Origin: Pyxidicoccus caerfyrddinensis
Lineage (GTDB): Bacteria; Myxococcota; Myxococcia; Myxococcales; Myxococcaceae
Assembly: GCF_010894405.1 (NCBI RefSeq)
Contig: NZ_JAAIYA010000033.1
Coordinates: forward strand, 62,001-126,000
Direction of reading: 5' to 3'
Length of the DNA: 64,000 nucleotides
Under the pieces are notes generated by a model. The model did no database searches. It had not been told where the DNA came from and was given only the letters and a program-made list of their open reading frames with translations. Every line of letters starts with the position of its first letter. Position 1 is the first letter of the stretch. The translations under genes were made by a program, and so were the position numbers. Shown piece after piece: positions 7,647 through 17,111 of the stretch.

Positions 7647-8326
7647 CTGCTCAAGGATATGCGAAGACTAAAGGAACTAGGCGGTGCCGCAGACACTAGC
7701 GAGCAACTCAACTTGCCCAAAAGAAAGAGCAAGTCGAAGAATTCTCGCAAACTTGACTGCGGCGCACGGAAGGCCAATGCGCCAACCCGCCGTACCCCTG
7801 GTACTTGCCGTGCGTCCCGCTCCACGTAAGGGGGCAGGCCGCGCCCCATCGCGCTGCCTCCGCCAGTGGTGCTGCGAGGCGGTCCCTCACCGCCTCGTAT
7901 AAAAAGGCGTGTGCTGTCGCGAGTTTAGAGCCGGCTTGGCTAGTTGGCTAGGACGACCGGAAACTCCTCCGCCCGAGGAGCCGTCTGCTAGGAAGCTGCC
8001 CTATCGGAACATGCTACAATTCTCTTCCATCGAGTGCCCCTTACCGAACGACTCGGCGTCCCTGTGAATCTTATGCAAGCAGACGGGTGTCGTTCTGAGT
8101 GCCAGTTGGGCGGGTAGATTGCGCTATCCTTCGGCGACCGCAACTGCGCACAGGAAAGGAACACCTCATCCCGCGGGCATCGCCTCATCGGAGGGCAACA
8201 TACTTCTTGGCAAATGACCGAGCAACGATATCCTTGTGCCATGCCGCCAATAGCCTTGGGACCCCGCAGAGACAAGAATACACAGTGACCCCACTCAACA
8301 CCCAACCTCATTGACAATTTGAAATA
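7647..8326. other. left part of A+T-richer island, no intact gene
   Basis: About 680 bases of composition unlike the flanks. On the plus strand a frame from about 7617 to 7829 reads like a short protein tail (SSDQLLKDMRRLKELGG followed by LPKRKSKSKNSRK) without a proper start, a likely broken C-terminus. The rest (7830-8326) holds no gene I can support. It should contain the promoter of the DGQHR gene; TATAAAAAGG near 7910 is suggestive only. Confidence 0.4.
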
Positions 8327-9352
8327 ATGATCCCCTACCTAGAAGTCAACCAGAAGCAGCACGCCTTCATTTTGGCCAAAATCAACGCAGGAAGACTTGC
8401 ACAGATCGCATATGTCGCAGTTCGTGGGAAGGACAACGAACCAGGCGCAGTGCAAAGGCTTCTAAACCCAGACAGAATATCAAGCATCAAGGAGTTTACT
8501 GTCAACGTAGGCGACTACCCAAGCGCACTTGTTCTAAATTGGACGAACAAGGAAAACCCCCTTGTCAAGAACAACGGAACCATCGACTTCGAAGACGTCC
8601 CTCGGTCAGCACAACTCATCGACGGGCAACATCGACTAGCGGGCATCAAGGAGGCCATACAGGAGAATCCTGAGATAGCCCAACTTGAGCTTCCCGTCGC
8701 AATCTACGAGTATCTGGATACAAAGGAATGCGCAAACATCTTCCTTTCAATCAATACCGAACAGAAGCCAGTTCCGCGGAGTCTTGTGTATGACCTGTAC
8801 GGTATTGCCAATGAGAACATGGTTGACGCCGCCTCTGTTCGGGCAAGAGATATTGCATCATATTTGAATGAAGAAAAGTCATCTCCGTACTTTGAAGGCA
8901 TCAAGTTCCCAGGCTCCCCTCGGCGGAGAGGAGGAATTGCCCTCTCAACGGCAGTAGGCGCTCTAAAGCCACTGGTGGAAGAGAAGGGCGGCCTTGCGCA
9001 AGTCGGGATCACGGAGTTCGAGTTACAAAAGCTAATCGTCATCAATTTCTTCAATGCGCTTCAGTCTTTGTACACTAAGCACTGGGAGGATCGGGATAAC
9101 GTATTCCTGTATGCGGCTGGTTTCGTAGGCGCCATTGACTTCCTTAGACTGAAAATGGTCCCCTATTGCAACATAAGAAAATCATTCAAAACAGAATTAA
9201 TGCAGGACTCTATGAAGCTCAATCCTGCCAATCTCATTCTGCAGTCGGAAGTCAAAGGGCTCGGCGGTAAAGATGCCCCTAAAAGGGTATACGAGCGACT
9301 GACCGAAGCATTCAAGCCAGACAGTGGGCAGCCAACCGTTTTTGAATTCTAG
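8327..9352 (+). CDS. DGQHR-domain protein (DndB-like)
   Basis: A 341-residue protein carrying the hallmark DGQHR at residues 99-103 (SAQLIDGQHRLAG) and, about 30 residues later, the conserved IFLSINTEQKPVPRSL segment. DGQHR proteins include DndB, the regulator of DNA phosphorothioation, and relatives in mobile and defence islands; the family resembles ParB/Srx-like nucleotide-binding folds. The length is close to DndB, but no dndA/C/D/E genes lie in this window, so it is not part of a complete Dnd locus. The gene is A+T-richer than its surroundings, and its ribosome site is weak. The next gene starts 15 bases downstream, so the two form a unit. A defence or modification-linked role is inferred. 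Confidence 0.75.
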   Translation: MIPYLEVNQKQHAFILAKINAGRLAQIAYVAVRGKDNEPGAVQRLLNPDRISSIKEFTVNVGDYPSALVLNWTNKENPLVKNNGTIDFEDVPRSAQLIDGQHRLAGIKEAIQENPEIAQLELPVAIYEYLDTKECANIFLSINTEQKPVPRSLVYDLYGIANENMVDAASVRARDIASYLNEEKSSPYFEGIKFPGSPRRRGGIALSTAVGALKPLVEEKGGLAQVGITEFELQKLIVINFFNALQSLYTKHWEDRDNVFLYAAGFVGAIDFLRLKMVPYCNIRKSFKTELMQDSMKLNPANLILQSEVKGLGGKDAPKRVYERLTEAFKPDSGQPTVFEF

Positions 9353-9367
9353 TTCCTAAACACGTCG

Positions 9368-10132
9368 ATGCATAATGCACAGAACTATATAAACACCCAA
9401 ATTGCGTTGGGTCCCCCAAGTCAATTTCTGAATGGATACATCGTAACTCCCGCGGATGCAGCAAATCTGAAGGCATGTCTGGAGCAGGATGCGCTGAGCT
9501 ATACGTATTCTTCCTGTGTGTCATTTCTCGATGCGCTTCATGGCATTCAGGCTGGTTTTTATTCGTGGTCAACAGTCAAGCTCTACTACTCTTCATTCTA
9601 TTCATTTCGAGCAATGCTTGCGCTTGCGGGGTTATGCCTTTACTACCAAAAATCCACTCCATTTTCACTAAGTACTACTCCAGGGACACCCTGCAAAAAA
9701 GAGAGCGGGGTTACACACAAGGTTGTGGTTAACCTATTTGGGACTCACCTGGGTCGCCACCTATTGCTATCGCAAACAATTGCGCTCGTTTCTCCCACGC
9801 AGTGGATGATGGACCGGCGAGAAGAGGCAAACTACAAGAATGGAAAATTCTATGATCCCGTTGCCCCTGAGCATCTTGAAAAGATAGTCGACATTGGCAT
9901 ACGCAGAGCCGTCGAGGCTTATGCATCAGACACAACGTCTCTTTACCTGTTCGATCCGGATCACGCGATAGTCGCATACCCTTTAGCGGCCATTTCTGAG
10001 CTTTGTCAGCGACTGCCTCGTCAGGTATCGAAAAGACTCAATGAGGAGGACGCGAATTTCCTCAGGAATGCTGCAAAGGACCGAAGTGGATTCCTGCCTG
10101 CGTTACATCGTCTCTTCTCGCTACTTGAGTAA
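9368..10132 (+). CDS. probable HEPN-like partner of the DGQHR protein
   Basis: A 254-residue, mainly helical protein. The segment FYSWSTVKLYYSSFYSFRAM resembles the opening helices of HEPN-type domains, and DRREEANYKNG resembles the R-x-x-A-[ND]-Y motif seen in some of them; the classical R-x4-6-H RNase motif is not clear. HEPN domains occur in toxins, RNases and helper proteins of defence systems. The gene follows the DGQHR gene by 15 bases in the same A+T-rich island, so the products probably act together. The assignment rests on motif resemblance only; it could be an unrelated helical protein. Confidence 0.5.
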   Translation: MHNAQNYINTQIALGPPSQFLNGYIVTPADAANLKACLEQDALSYTYSSCVSFLDALHGIQAGFYSWSTVKLYYSSFYSFRAMLALAGLCLYYQKSTPFSLSTTPGTPCKKESGVTHKVVVNLFGTHLGRHLLLSQTIALVSPTQWMMDRREEANYKNGKFYDPVAPEHLEKIVDIGIRRAVEAYASDTTSLYLFDPDHAIVAYPLAAISELCQRLPRQVSKRLNEEDANFLRNAAKDRSGFLPALHRLFSLLE

Positions 10133-10690
10133 TTCATTTGGGGGCGAGAAACCGCTCACCGCTCAATCAATCCATGATAGTCAACTACATGCGTGGCCAA
10201 CCGTAATCGAGGGCCCCTGCGGAGAGAAGCGGGGAGGGCGTCTCGGCGGGACTGCCTTGCTTCAATGCAGGAGGCCCTTCCAACATCCCACGCTCTTTCT
10301 TGTCTTGCCCGGTAGGATTAGTAAATGATTGTCATGTGAAATGTGCACCCTGTGCTGAAAGTGTATGGGTGTGGGTATAGGAGGAGTGGGGGCCCTGTTG
10401 AGGGGCGTTGGTACAGCAGGGACCGAGAAGGGCTGCTGACGAGTGTCAGCCGGGCCAGTGGAGAGAGCGTGCAGCGTCCTTAAGGGACAGGCCTCCTCCT
10501 CCGGCTCCGCGCCCGCTTCAGCTTAAGGGAGACGCATCCCGGGCCGGCTTGCCGGGAGCCCCGAGGGCCGGGACCGACACGGGAGCGGCCCAGTTCACGG
10601 TGCATACATGACATTTGGAGCATCCACCACCGGGTTGCGATTCCGGCGCGGGCCCGCGAGCAGCAGGCAGGCCCGCGCCTGGATGCCGCA
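10133..10690. other. right margin of island, no gene
   Basis: About 560 bases without a supported gene. Composition returns to high G+C at about 10,330. An imperfect inverted repeat (TGTCATGT at 10330-10337 and ACATGACA at 10606-10613, each followed inward by GCACC) brackets a 280-base non-coding block and could mark a small mobile remnant or the island edge. Confidence 0.35.
10645..10679 (-). terminator. hairpin downstream of the M4 metalloprotease gene
   Basis: GGCGCGGGCC (10645-10654) pairs perfectly with GGCCCGCGCC (10670-10679), 12 bases past the stop of the leftward metalloprotease gene. No T run, so it is of the G+C-rich type. Confidence 0.45.
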
Positions 10691-13666
10691 TCAGGGGCAG
10701 CTCAGCGAGTACGCCCACTCCGTGGTGGGCTGGGCCGTGACGGGGTTGCAGTTGGGCTCGACGCGCACCTTCAACTGCCCCGACGTCCCCGAGTAGGAGA
10801 ACGTCAGCGTCCTGAGGATGGACGGGTCGCCCGTGGCCATGCAGCCGGTGTCGGCCGCCAGGGTCGTGCCCGAGTAGACCTTGATGCGGTCGTGCACGGA
10901 GTAGGTGTGGTAGCTGAGGCTCACCGTCCCCGCCGCCTTGCCCATCTGGAACGTGCGCTCATCCACCTGCGCGCCGCCCGCGGTGGCCATGGAGTTGCAC
11001 GAGCCCACCAGCGTGACGGTCTGGTACGGCGTCCGCACGACGTTGGAGCTCTGGTCCATGCAGACGCCGAAGAAGAGGTAGGTCCCCGGCGCGAGCGTGG
11101 CGGTGTGGCTCAGCGTGCGCTGGACGCCGGGCCCCACATCGGTCGTGTCCCCGCGCAGCAGCCCGCCCGTCGTGTGGTGGATGGCGAGGTTCGACAGCCC
11201 GGCGACCGCGTCGCGCCCGGTGAGCGTCAGGTAGACCTTGCCGTTGTTCGCCGGGTCCACCGTCACCGTCTGCGTGCAGACCTCTGGAGCCGTGTGGTCC
11301 ACCGCGAGCGAGTAGTCGTTCACCCGGGTGTTGCCGAAGGGGTCGGCCGTCTCGAACCGCACCGGGTACCGGCCCTCCGCGCGGCTGGAGACATCCACCA
11401 CCACGTTGTCGAGCGTGAAGCTGGACATGAGCGGGTCGCTCCAGAACTCATCCACCACCGCCACGCCGTCCACGAACACCTTCGCCGACTGGAGGCCCGA
11501 GGTGTCGCTGGCGCTGTACTTCCAGTCCTGCTGGGGCGCGATGGGCGACCAGGTCGTCGCCTTGTTCGAGGTGATGGTGACGCTCGGCCCGGTGGCATCC
11601 AGCGCGAAGTACACCTTCTTGGCCACCTCGTTCCCGCGAGTGTCCTTCGCGGTGACATTCACGTAGTGCGAGGCGCTCGTCCCGTACCAGGCCGGGTCGA
11701 GGATGAAGACGCAGTGGCTGGTGCAGGGCTGCGCCATCGTCGGTCCATTGATGAGGCCGGAGGAGATGACCACCATTCCCTCGACGAGGCCGTTCTCGTC
11801 GGACACGTCGACGGTGACGAGGGCTTCCGTGCTGCTCTTCTGCTTGGTGGTGATGGCCACGGTGGGAGGCGTGCGGTCCGCGGGCGGGCCGACATTCACG
11901 GCCGCCCAGGCATCCTCCACCGCCTTGTACTCGGGGGTGTGCGGCACGCGCCCGTACAGCGTCATCGTCGCCTCGAGCATCATCTCGCGCGTCGTGGCGT
12001 AGTTGGTGATGCGCGAGAAGTAGACGCCGCTGAGCGTGTTGTACCAGAGCCAGTTCGCCGTGGTGATGCCGAGGCCGGTGAGCCCCTGGGGGAGGAAGGC
12101 GCTCGCCCGCTGCGGCTGCAACAGGCCGGGGACCGGCGCCTGGCCCGCGGGGAGCACGCCGACGCTGAGGAAGTAGAACATCCGCTCCAGCGGCCCCGCC
12201 GCATAGTGGGAGGCCGCGCTCTCGATGCCTGGCGCCCAGGCGGGGTACAGGAACGGGTCGATGAACGAGCGGCCGTAGCGGGAGTCTCCCCAGTTCCCAT
12301 AAATCCAGTCGCCCCGCACGGTGATGGGCTTGCGGACCCCACTGCTGCTGCAGCTCACCGTGGTGCACGGAGTCCCCAGGAGGGCAATCGCCTCCGGCAG
12401 GTAGAAGCCGGCGACCAGGCCGAAGATGTCCGCCGACCCTTCATCCAGGCCGCCCAACTCGCCGGTGGGACCGGTCACCACGCCGGTGTCCAGCGCGAAG
12501 GTCATGTGGCTGACCTCGTGGGCCACCGTCTCGATGTCGGTCAGCGGGACGCTCGACAGCCCGCCCTTGACGGAGGTGTAGCCGAGGATGACGACGCCAT
12601 TGCCCGCGGGGTGGGCATTGCCTTCCGGGGAGTGCACGTAGGCGTGGATGGGCCCGCCCTGGCCGTCCCAGCCATTGCGGCCGTACACGTCGGCGAACAT
12701 CCGGGTGGTGCCGTAGACGGAGATGAACGCGTCCGCCGCCGCGGTCTGCCCATTCACGGTATTGGGGCCCTGGAGGGCGTAGAGCTGGTTGTCACCCCAG
12801 GTGTTGACCGAGCTCTTGTAGTCGAACCACCTCGAGCCATCCGCCTGGGTGGCGGCGGAGATGGAGTCGCCACGCTCACTCTGGAGGTAGTAGACGCTCC
12901 GGGCTGGCGAGTACGTGCCCATCGTCACGGTGCCCGCGAACGCGCTGCGCAGCGTCCCCTTCGCCATGGCGGAGGGCGGGAAGGCCCGCTCCACCACGGC
13001 GCCGTCGCGCTCGCGCACGAACAGCTCGCGGGGCGCGTCCGCGGAGAACTCGGACGTCACCTTCACCCGGGTGCCTCGCTCGAACCCCACCACCACCGTC
13101 TCGTAGTCCGCGGCGTTCTCCCCGGAGGCGCCCGGGCGGAGGCGGCGCTCCAGGACGGGCTCCAGGACGACGTCGCCCGTGTCCCCCACCGTGAGCCCCT
13201 TGCTCGCGACGTGGGCCCTGGCCCGCTTCAGGCCCTCGGTGGCCTTCATCCGCGCGGGCGCGACGCCCTCGAAGGAGTCGGGCTCGCCGAGCACCTGGAG
13301 GGTGTCGTCCACGAAGACGATGACGCCCAGCTCACGCCCCATCACGGGCGTGCCCTGGAAGACCTGCTGAATCCAGACATGGGTGTCGCCCAGGGCGCTG
13401 GTGCGGACACGGCGGACGCGGAAGGACAGGCCCGGCGTCCGCGAGGCGAAGCGGCGCTCCACCTCCGCGAGCGCGCGTGCCGAGCGCAGGTCTTCCTGTG
13501 CGCGAATGGCCGCGAGGTCCTCCGCGCTGACCTCCGGACGCATGAGGGTGGGCGAGGGCGCGGCGGCGTCCCCCGATTCTGCCGGCGTGGGCCCGGGTGT
13601 GTCGGCGGAGTCTCCGCACGCCACGAGGCCCAGTACGACGAGTACGGACGCGCAACGCGACTTCAT
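10691..13666 (-). CDS. large M4-family (thermolysin-like) metalloprotease lipoprotein
   Basis: A 991-residue exported metalloendopeptidase. Start 13666 (MKSRCASVLVVLGLVACG) has a GGGGGA site and a good lipobox (LVAC). A propeptide with an FTP-like region occupies about 60-230. The catalytic domain contains HEVSH at 383-387 (zinc ligands and catalytic Glu384) and the downstream Glu409 in GGLDEGSADIFG, the M4 arrangement. After about residue 600 come at least three beta-sandwich modules (DRTPPTVAITTKQ, ATGPSVTITS, DHTAPEVCTQ) like those that bind substrate or surface in secreted proteases, and a final Cys-bearing beta domain. It is far longer than thermolysin because of these modules. Likely role: surface or extracellular proteolysis, consistent with predation. 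Transcribed alone, with a hairpin after the stop. Confidence 0.9.
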   Translation of the reverse strand: MKSRCASVLVVLGLVACGDSADTPGPTPAESGDAAAPSPTLMRPEVSAEDLAAIRAQEDLRSARALAEVERRFASRTPGLSFRVRRVRTSALGDTHVWIQQVFQGTPVMGRELGVIVFVDDTLQVLGEPDSFEGVAPARMKATEGLKRARAHVASKGLTVGDTGDVVLEPVLERRLRPGASGENAADYETVVVGFERGTRVKVTSEFSADAPRELFVRERDGAVVERAFPPSAMAKGTLRSAFAGTVTMGTYSPARSVYYLQSERGDSISAATQADGSRWFDYKSSVNTWGDNQLYALQGPNTVNGQTAAADAFISVYGTTRMFADVYGRNGWDGQGGPIHAYVHSPEGNAHPAGNGVVILGYTSVKGGLSSVPLTDIETVAHEVSHMTFALDTGVVTGPTGELGGLDEGSADIFGLVAGFYLPEAIALLGTPCTTVSCSSSGVRKPITVRGDWIYGNWGDSRYGRSFIDPFLYPAWAPGIESAASHYAAGPLERMFYFLSVGVLPAGQAPVPGLLQPQRASAFLPQGLTGLGITTANWLWYNTLSGVYFSRITNYATTREMMLEATMTLYGRVPHTPEYKAVEDAWAAVNVGPPADRTPPTVAITTKQKSSTEALVTVDVSDENGLVEGMVVISSGLINGPTMAQPCTSHCVFILDPAWYGTSASHYVNVTAKDTRGNEVAKKVYFALDATGPSVTITSNKATTWSPIAPQQDWKYSASDTSGLQSAKVFVDGVAVVDEFWSDPLMSSFTLDNVVVDVSSRAEGRYPVRFETADPFGNTRVNDYSLAVDHTAPEVCTQTVTVDPANNGKVYLTLTGRDAVAGLSNLAIHHTTGGLLRGDTTDVGPGVQRTLSHTATLAPGTYLFFGVCMDQSSNVVRTPYQTVTLVGSCNSMATAGGAQVDERTFQMGKAAGTVSLSYHTYSVHDRIKVYSGTTLAADTGCMATGDPSILRTLTFSYSGTSGQLKVRVEPNCNPVTAQPTTEWAYSLSCP

Positions 13667-13801
13667 CAATGTGTATCCCCCTCTGCGTGACTGCGGAGAC
13701 GGCTGTATCAGCGAGCGCACCCGTGTGACAAATCAGCGCGGGATGGGTCGGAATCCGCCCATGAGTTGCGTCGTACCGCTGCATGGGGCAGGGAAGGAGC
13801 C

Positions 13802-14221
<420 letters not shown>

Positions 14222-14258
14222 CCAGGTCCACGCGCCACGCGAGCCAGCGGCAGCGACG

Positions 14259-16169
14259 TCAGTGGGACGGGCCGTCCGTGCGAGTGGCGGACGGGGCGCG
14301 CGACCCGCGCAATGCCTGGCGGCTCGCCTCCGCGGTGTTCCACCACGCGGACTCCGGTACCGCGCGCGTCGCGTTGGTGCCGCAGTGCACGTTGCCGGTG
14401 AGCCGGTGGAAGAGGTTCCAGTCGTCCACCCAGTGCACGCGCAGCCCGTGGGGTGCGAGCTGCGCCTCCAGGTGCGCCTTGAACACGTCCACGCCGTCCA
14501 CCACGGGCCCGTGTGGGTCGGCCACCGCGACGTCCGTGCGCGAGAGCACCACGAGGTTCGCGCTCGCGGGCTGGAACGCCGTCACCTTGCCGCCGAGCGG
14601 CTGGAAGAGGAAGGGCGCGCGCACGAGCTCCGCGTCCGTCAGTACGAGCTCGCGGCGCAGCACGGCGAGCTGCCCCTCCATTCCGGTGGCCGCCCGTGCG
14701 GAGGCGTCGAGCACGTCCGTGCGCGCGAGCACCTGTGTCACCGTCGTCTCCGCTGGCACGTCCTGGCGGTTCACCCGCCACGCCTTGCCCATGAAGAGGC
14801 GTGTCTCGCCGTGGCCGCGCGCCTGAAGGTCCTCGAACATGGCGCGCGCGCCCGCGGGGTCTGCCGCCAGGAGCACCCAGCCCCGCGGCGCTGTGGCACT
14901 CGGCAGCAGGGCGAGCGTCTCGTCCACATGGCCCACCTGCAGCCAGGACGTGTCCACGTACACGGGCGGTTGCATGCCCTGCGCCTCCAGCATCCGCGTG
15001 AAGGACGCGTCCGGCGCGCCTCCCGTGGCGCTGCCACGCAGGTGCCTGCCGAGCGGGTAGCCCGCGTACGGCGGCACCGTCTCCGTGTTGCCCATCGCGT
15101 TGTACGTGCGCGAGCTCGTCGCGCCCTCGAGCTGGAACTGCTGCAGCGCCGCGACGTCGGGCCCGCGCAGCGCGTACACCACCCGGCCCGCGGAGCGCAG
15201 CGGCGCGAGCGGGTCGGCGGGCGCGTACACCTCGGCGGAGCGTAGGTTCACCCGCATCACGTGCTGACGGCCGCCCGCGGCGGGGACCGCCATATATGCG
15301 TCCTCGAAGAAGTCCTGCACCCAGCGGTCTCGGCTCGGGTGGCGCAGGAGCGGAGCGCTGATGCCCGCTGCCTCGCGCAGCTGCTCGAGGCGCGCGAAGA
15401 AGGCGGCCTCGTCCGCACCACCGGCCGCGCCGGGGTCCGACACGTGCAGCGCCTCCACCGGCTGCAAGGCGCTGAGCGTCAGCACGGGCGCCACCTTCAG
15501 GCGGACCCGGTCTTCCGCGAGCACCTCGCCCGGAGCCCCGTCGCGCCCGAGCGTGAGGACGACGTCCGCGCTGCCGTCCCACGCCGAGGAGTCACGCACC
15601 ACGTCCCGTCCCTCGAGCGCGAGCTCCAGCCCCGCGCGCAGCAGCCCTGCCTCCACCCGGGCATCCGGGGCGAGCGCGCGCCAGGTGCCGGACCCGCGCA
15701 GGAACAGCCGCGTGTAGGCGGCGCCTGTGCCCACCACCTGCACGGTGGCGAAGGCGTCCTCCGGCGCATCCGGGAGCGCCACCGTCCGCAGGGGCGCGAG
15801 GTCCAGCGCATCCTGGCTCCCGTTGACGACATCGTCCGACGCGTCGTGGCAGGCCGCGAGCTGCGCGTCGCTCACGTCCGCGGGCAGCGTCGCGGGTGCG
15901 CAGCGCCCTCCGTCGTCGTCCAGGTTCGCGAGGAACAGCGCACCGCGCGTCGCCGTCCACATCTCCTCATCGGCATCGTCCCCGGCCTCGCCGAGCTCCA
16001 CCACGCCGTCCCGGTCCACGTCGGCGCGCAGGTCTGCCACGGGCTGCCAGGCCGTGGGTGCCGGTGTCGGTGCGGGCTCCCCGGGAGTCGCGGGCTCGGG
16101 GGTGGGTTCGCCGGTGCAGGCGGCAAGGAGGACGGCGGCGAGGGCGAGAGGGCGCAGGGCGGCGGGCAT
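14259..16169 (-). CDS. bacterial protein-arginine deiminase (PAD-like) lipoprotein
   Basis: A 636-residue predicted lipoprotein (MPAALRPLALAAVLLAAC; lipidated Cys18) followed by a Pro/Thr-rich linker. Residues 48-62 (ADVDRDGVVELGE) look like a calcium loop. The C-terminal half matches the peptidylarginine deiminase catalytic domain: Asp286 in DRWVQDFFE, MGNTETVPP, YPLGRHLRG, His414 and Asp416 in QVGHVDETL, and Cys596 in GNVHCGTN. These correspond to human PAD4 Asp350, His471, Asp473 and Cys645. It should convert protein arginine to citrulline in a calcium-dependent manner, at the cell surface rather than in the cytoplasm. It has no genetic partner in the window. It is distinct from the Porphyromonas PPAD type, which belongs to a different branch of the guanidino-modifying superfamily. 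Confidence 0.88.
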   Translation of the reverse strand: MPAALRPLALAAVLLAACTGEPTPEPATPGEPAPTPAPTAWQPVADLRADVDRDGVVELGEAGDDADEEMWTATRGALFLANLDDDGGRCAPATLPADVSDAQLAACHDASDDVVNGSQDALDLAPLRTVALPDAPEDAFATVQVVGTGAAYTRLFLRGSGTWRALAPDARVEAGLLRAGLELALEGRDVVRDSSAWDGSADVVLTLGRDGAPGEVLAEDRVRLKVAPVLTLSALQPVEALHVSDPGAAGGADEAAFFARLEQLREAAGISAPLLRHPSRDRWVQDFFEDAYMAVPAAGGRQHVMRVNLRSAEVYAPADPLAPLRSAGRVVYALRGPDVAALQQFQLEGATSSRTYNAMGNTETVPPYAGYPLGRHLRGSATGGAPDASFTRMLEAQGMQPPVYVDTSWLQVGHVDETLALLPSATAPRGWVLLAADPAGARAMFEDLQARGHGETRLFMGKAWRVNRQDVPAETTVTQVLARTDVLDASARAATGMEGQLAVLRRELVLTDAELVRAPFLFQPLGGKVTAFQPASANLVVLSRTDVAVADPHGPVVDGVDVFKAHLEAQLAPHGLRVHWVDDWNLFHRLTGNVHCGTNATRAVPESAWWNTAEASRQALRGSRAPSATRTDGPSH

Positions 16170-16335
16170 GGGGCGGCTCGGAGTGCGGTGGGACTCGACA
16201 GGCAGGCCAACGGGCCTGACCCATGAGTGACCGACCGGCGGCCCAAAAATGGGAACTGGATTCGACAGCGCCGGGGACCGGGGAGGGACGCCCGTCGAGG
16301 CTCCGATGTCCCGCGCCCCGCCAAACTGGCGAAAC

Positions 16336-16356
16336 CACGAGCTTCGCGAGCTCGTG
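16336..16356 (-). terminator. perfect 8-bp hairpin after the 16371 gene
   Basis: CACGAGCT (16336-16343) pairs with AGCTCGTG (16349-16356) around a 5-base loop, 15 bases beyond the stop of the leftward gene. No T run. Confidence 0.35.
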
Positions 16357-16370
16357 ATGCCGCTACGGAT

Positions 16371-17111
16371 TCATGCCCCATCGCTTGAAGGCGGCTGGCG
16401 GGCCGCGTCCAAATCCAAGGGCAGGAAATGAGGGTTGAACCCGCCCTGCGTGCACCCAGGGACTGGCATGAGCGTGTCCCCGCGCACGTCACATCCGGGA
16501 AGGGCCGTGAGGTGCTTGTACCAGCTCTTGACGTAGTGCTCTTCGACCTTCGCCAGCTCGACCAGCAGGTGGAAGCCGCCACGTGTCTTGAGCACCGTGA
16601 GGCAGTCGAGGTTGAGCCTTCCCCGCACCTGGGCGAGCACCTCGTCTGGCTCCACGTGGTCGAAGTCGAGATCCAGATAGACCTTTCGTGAACAGGCCTT
16701 CTGTATCTCGGACAACGTGACCTGGTGTGGATTGTAGCCCTTGTACGGCTCGGTGATGAGCTTCGCCAACTCGATGAGCGTGTTCTTCGCCGCTCGCTCG
16801 AAGCTCCGCGGGTTCGGATTGATGTACAGCGCGAGTGCTTCCTGGGGGACGGGGTTTCTACGGTCCTTGTAGGCCCCTACCGCGCACTCGGTCTGGCGAA
16901 TCTTGTCGACGAGCTGAGCCTTCGTGGAGGTGAAACGCTTGAGCTGTCCCTTGTCGCTCGAGAGCTTCTGCCCCTCGGCGGCGTACTTGTTCCGAGCGAA
17001 CAGGCAGACGTAGTAGGTCTCGTCGGCCTGCAGCTCGGGAAGCCATTCGATGAATCGACGAAGGCGCTCTTCATCCAGGATGACGACGTAGTTCTGGGGC
17101 GGAAGGGACAC
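16371..17111 (-). CDS. hypothetical protein with primase-like motifs
   Basis: A 246-residue soluble protein. An N-terminal helical/beta region (VVILDEERLRRFIEWL, then TYYVCLFARNKY) is followed by KVYLDLDFDHVEP at about 143-155 and VLKTRGGFHLLVEL at about 175-188. The pair LDLDFD and RGGFH resembles the hDhD and sxH motifs of archaeo-eukaryotic primase/PrimPol folds, spaced as expected. The third motif was not found with certainty. If correct, it could make or extend primers, as in plasmid or phage replication and some conflict systems. It stands alone, next to an IS91 remnant. Otherwise unrecognised. Confidence 0.55.
   Translation of the reverse strand: MSLPPQNYVVILDEERLRRFIEWLPELQADETYYVCLFARNKYAAEGQKLSSDKGQLKRFTSTKAQLVDKIRQTECAVGAYKDRRNPVPQEALALYINPNPRSFERAAKNTLIELAKLITEPYKGYNPHQVTLSEIQKACSRKVYLDLDFDHVEPDEVLAQVRGRLNLDCLTVLKTRGGFHLLVELAKVEEHYVKSWYKHLTALPGCDVRGDTLMPVPGCTQGGFNPHFLPLDLDAARQPPSSDGA

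Noticed and set aside
8327-9352. A complete Dnd phosphorothioation locus
   Set aside because: Only a DGQHR protein is present; no cysteine desulphurase, DndC, DndD or DndE homologue was found in the window.
10892-13690. Very long plus-strand open frame opposite the M4 metalloprotease gene
   Set aside because: Its product is rich in Arg, His, Val and Gly without domains, as expected from the antisense frame of a high-G+C gene. The opposite strand has catalytic motifs, a signal peptide and a ribosome site.
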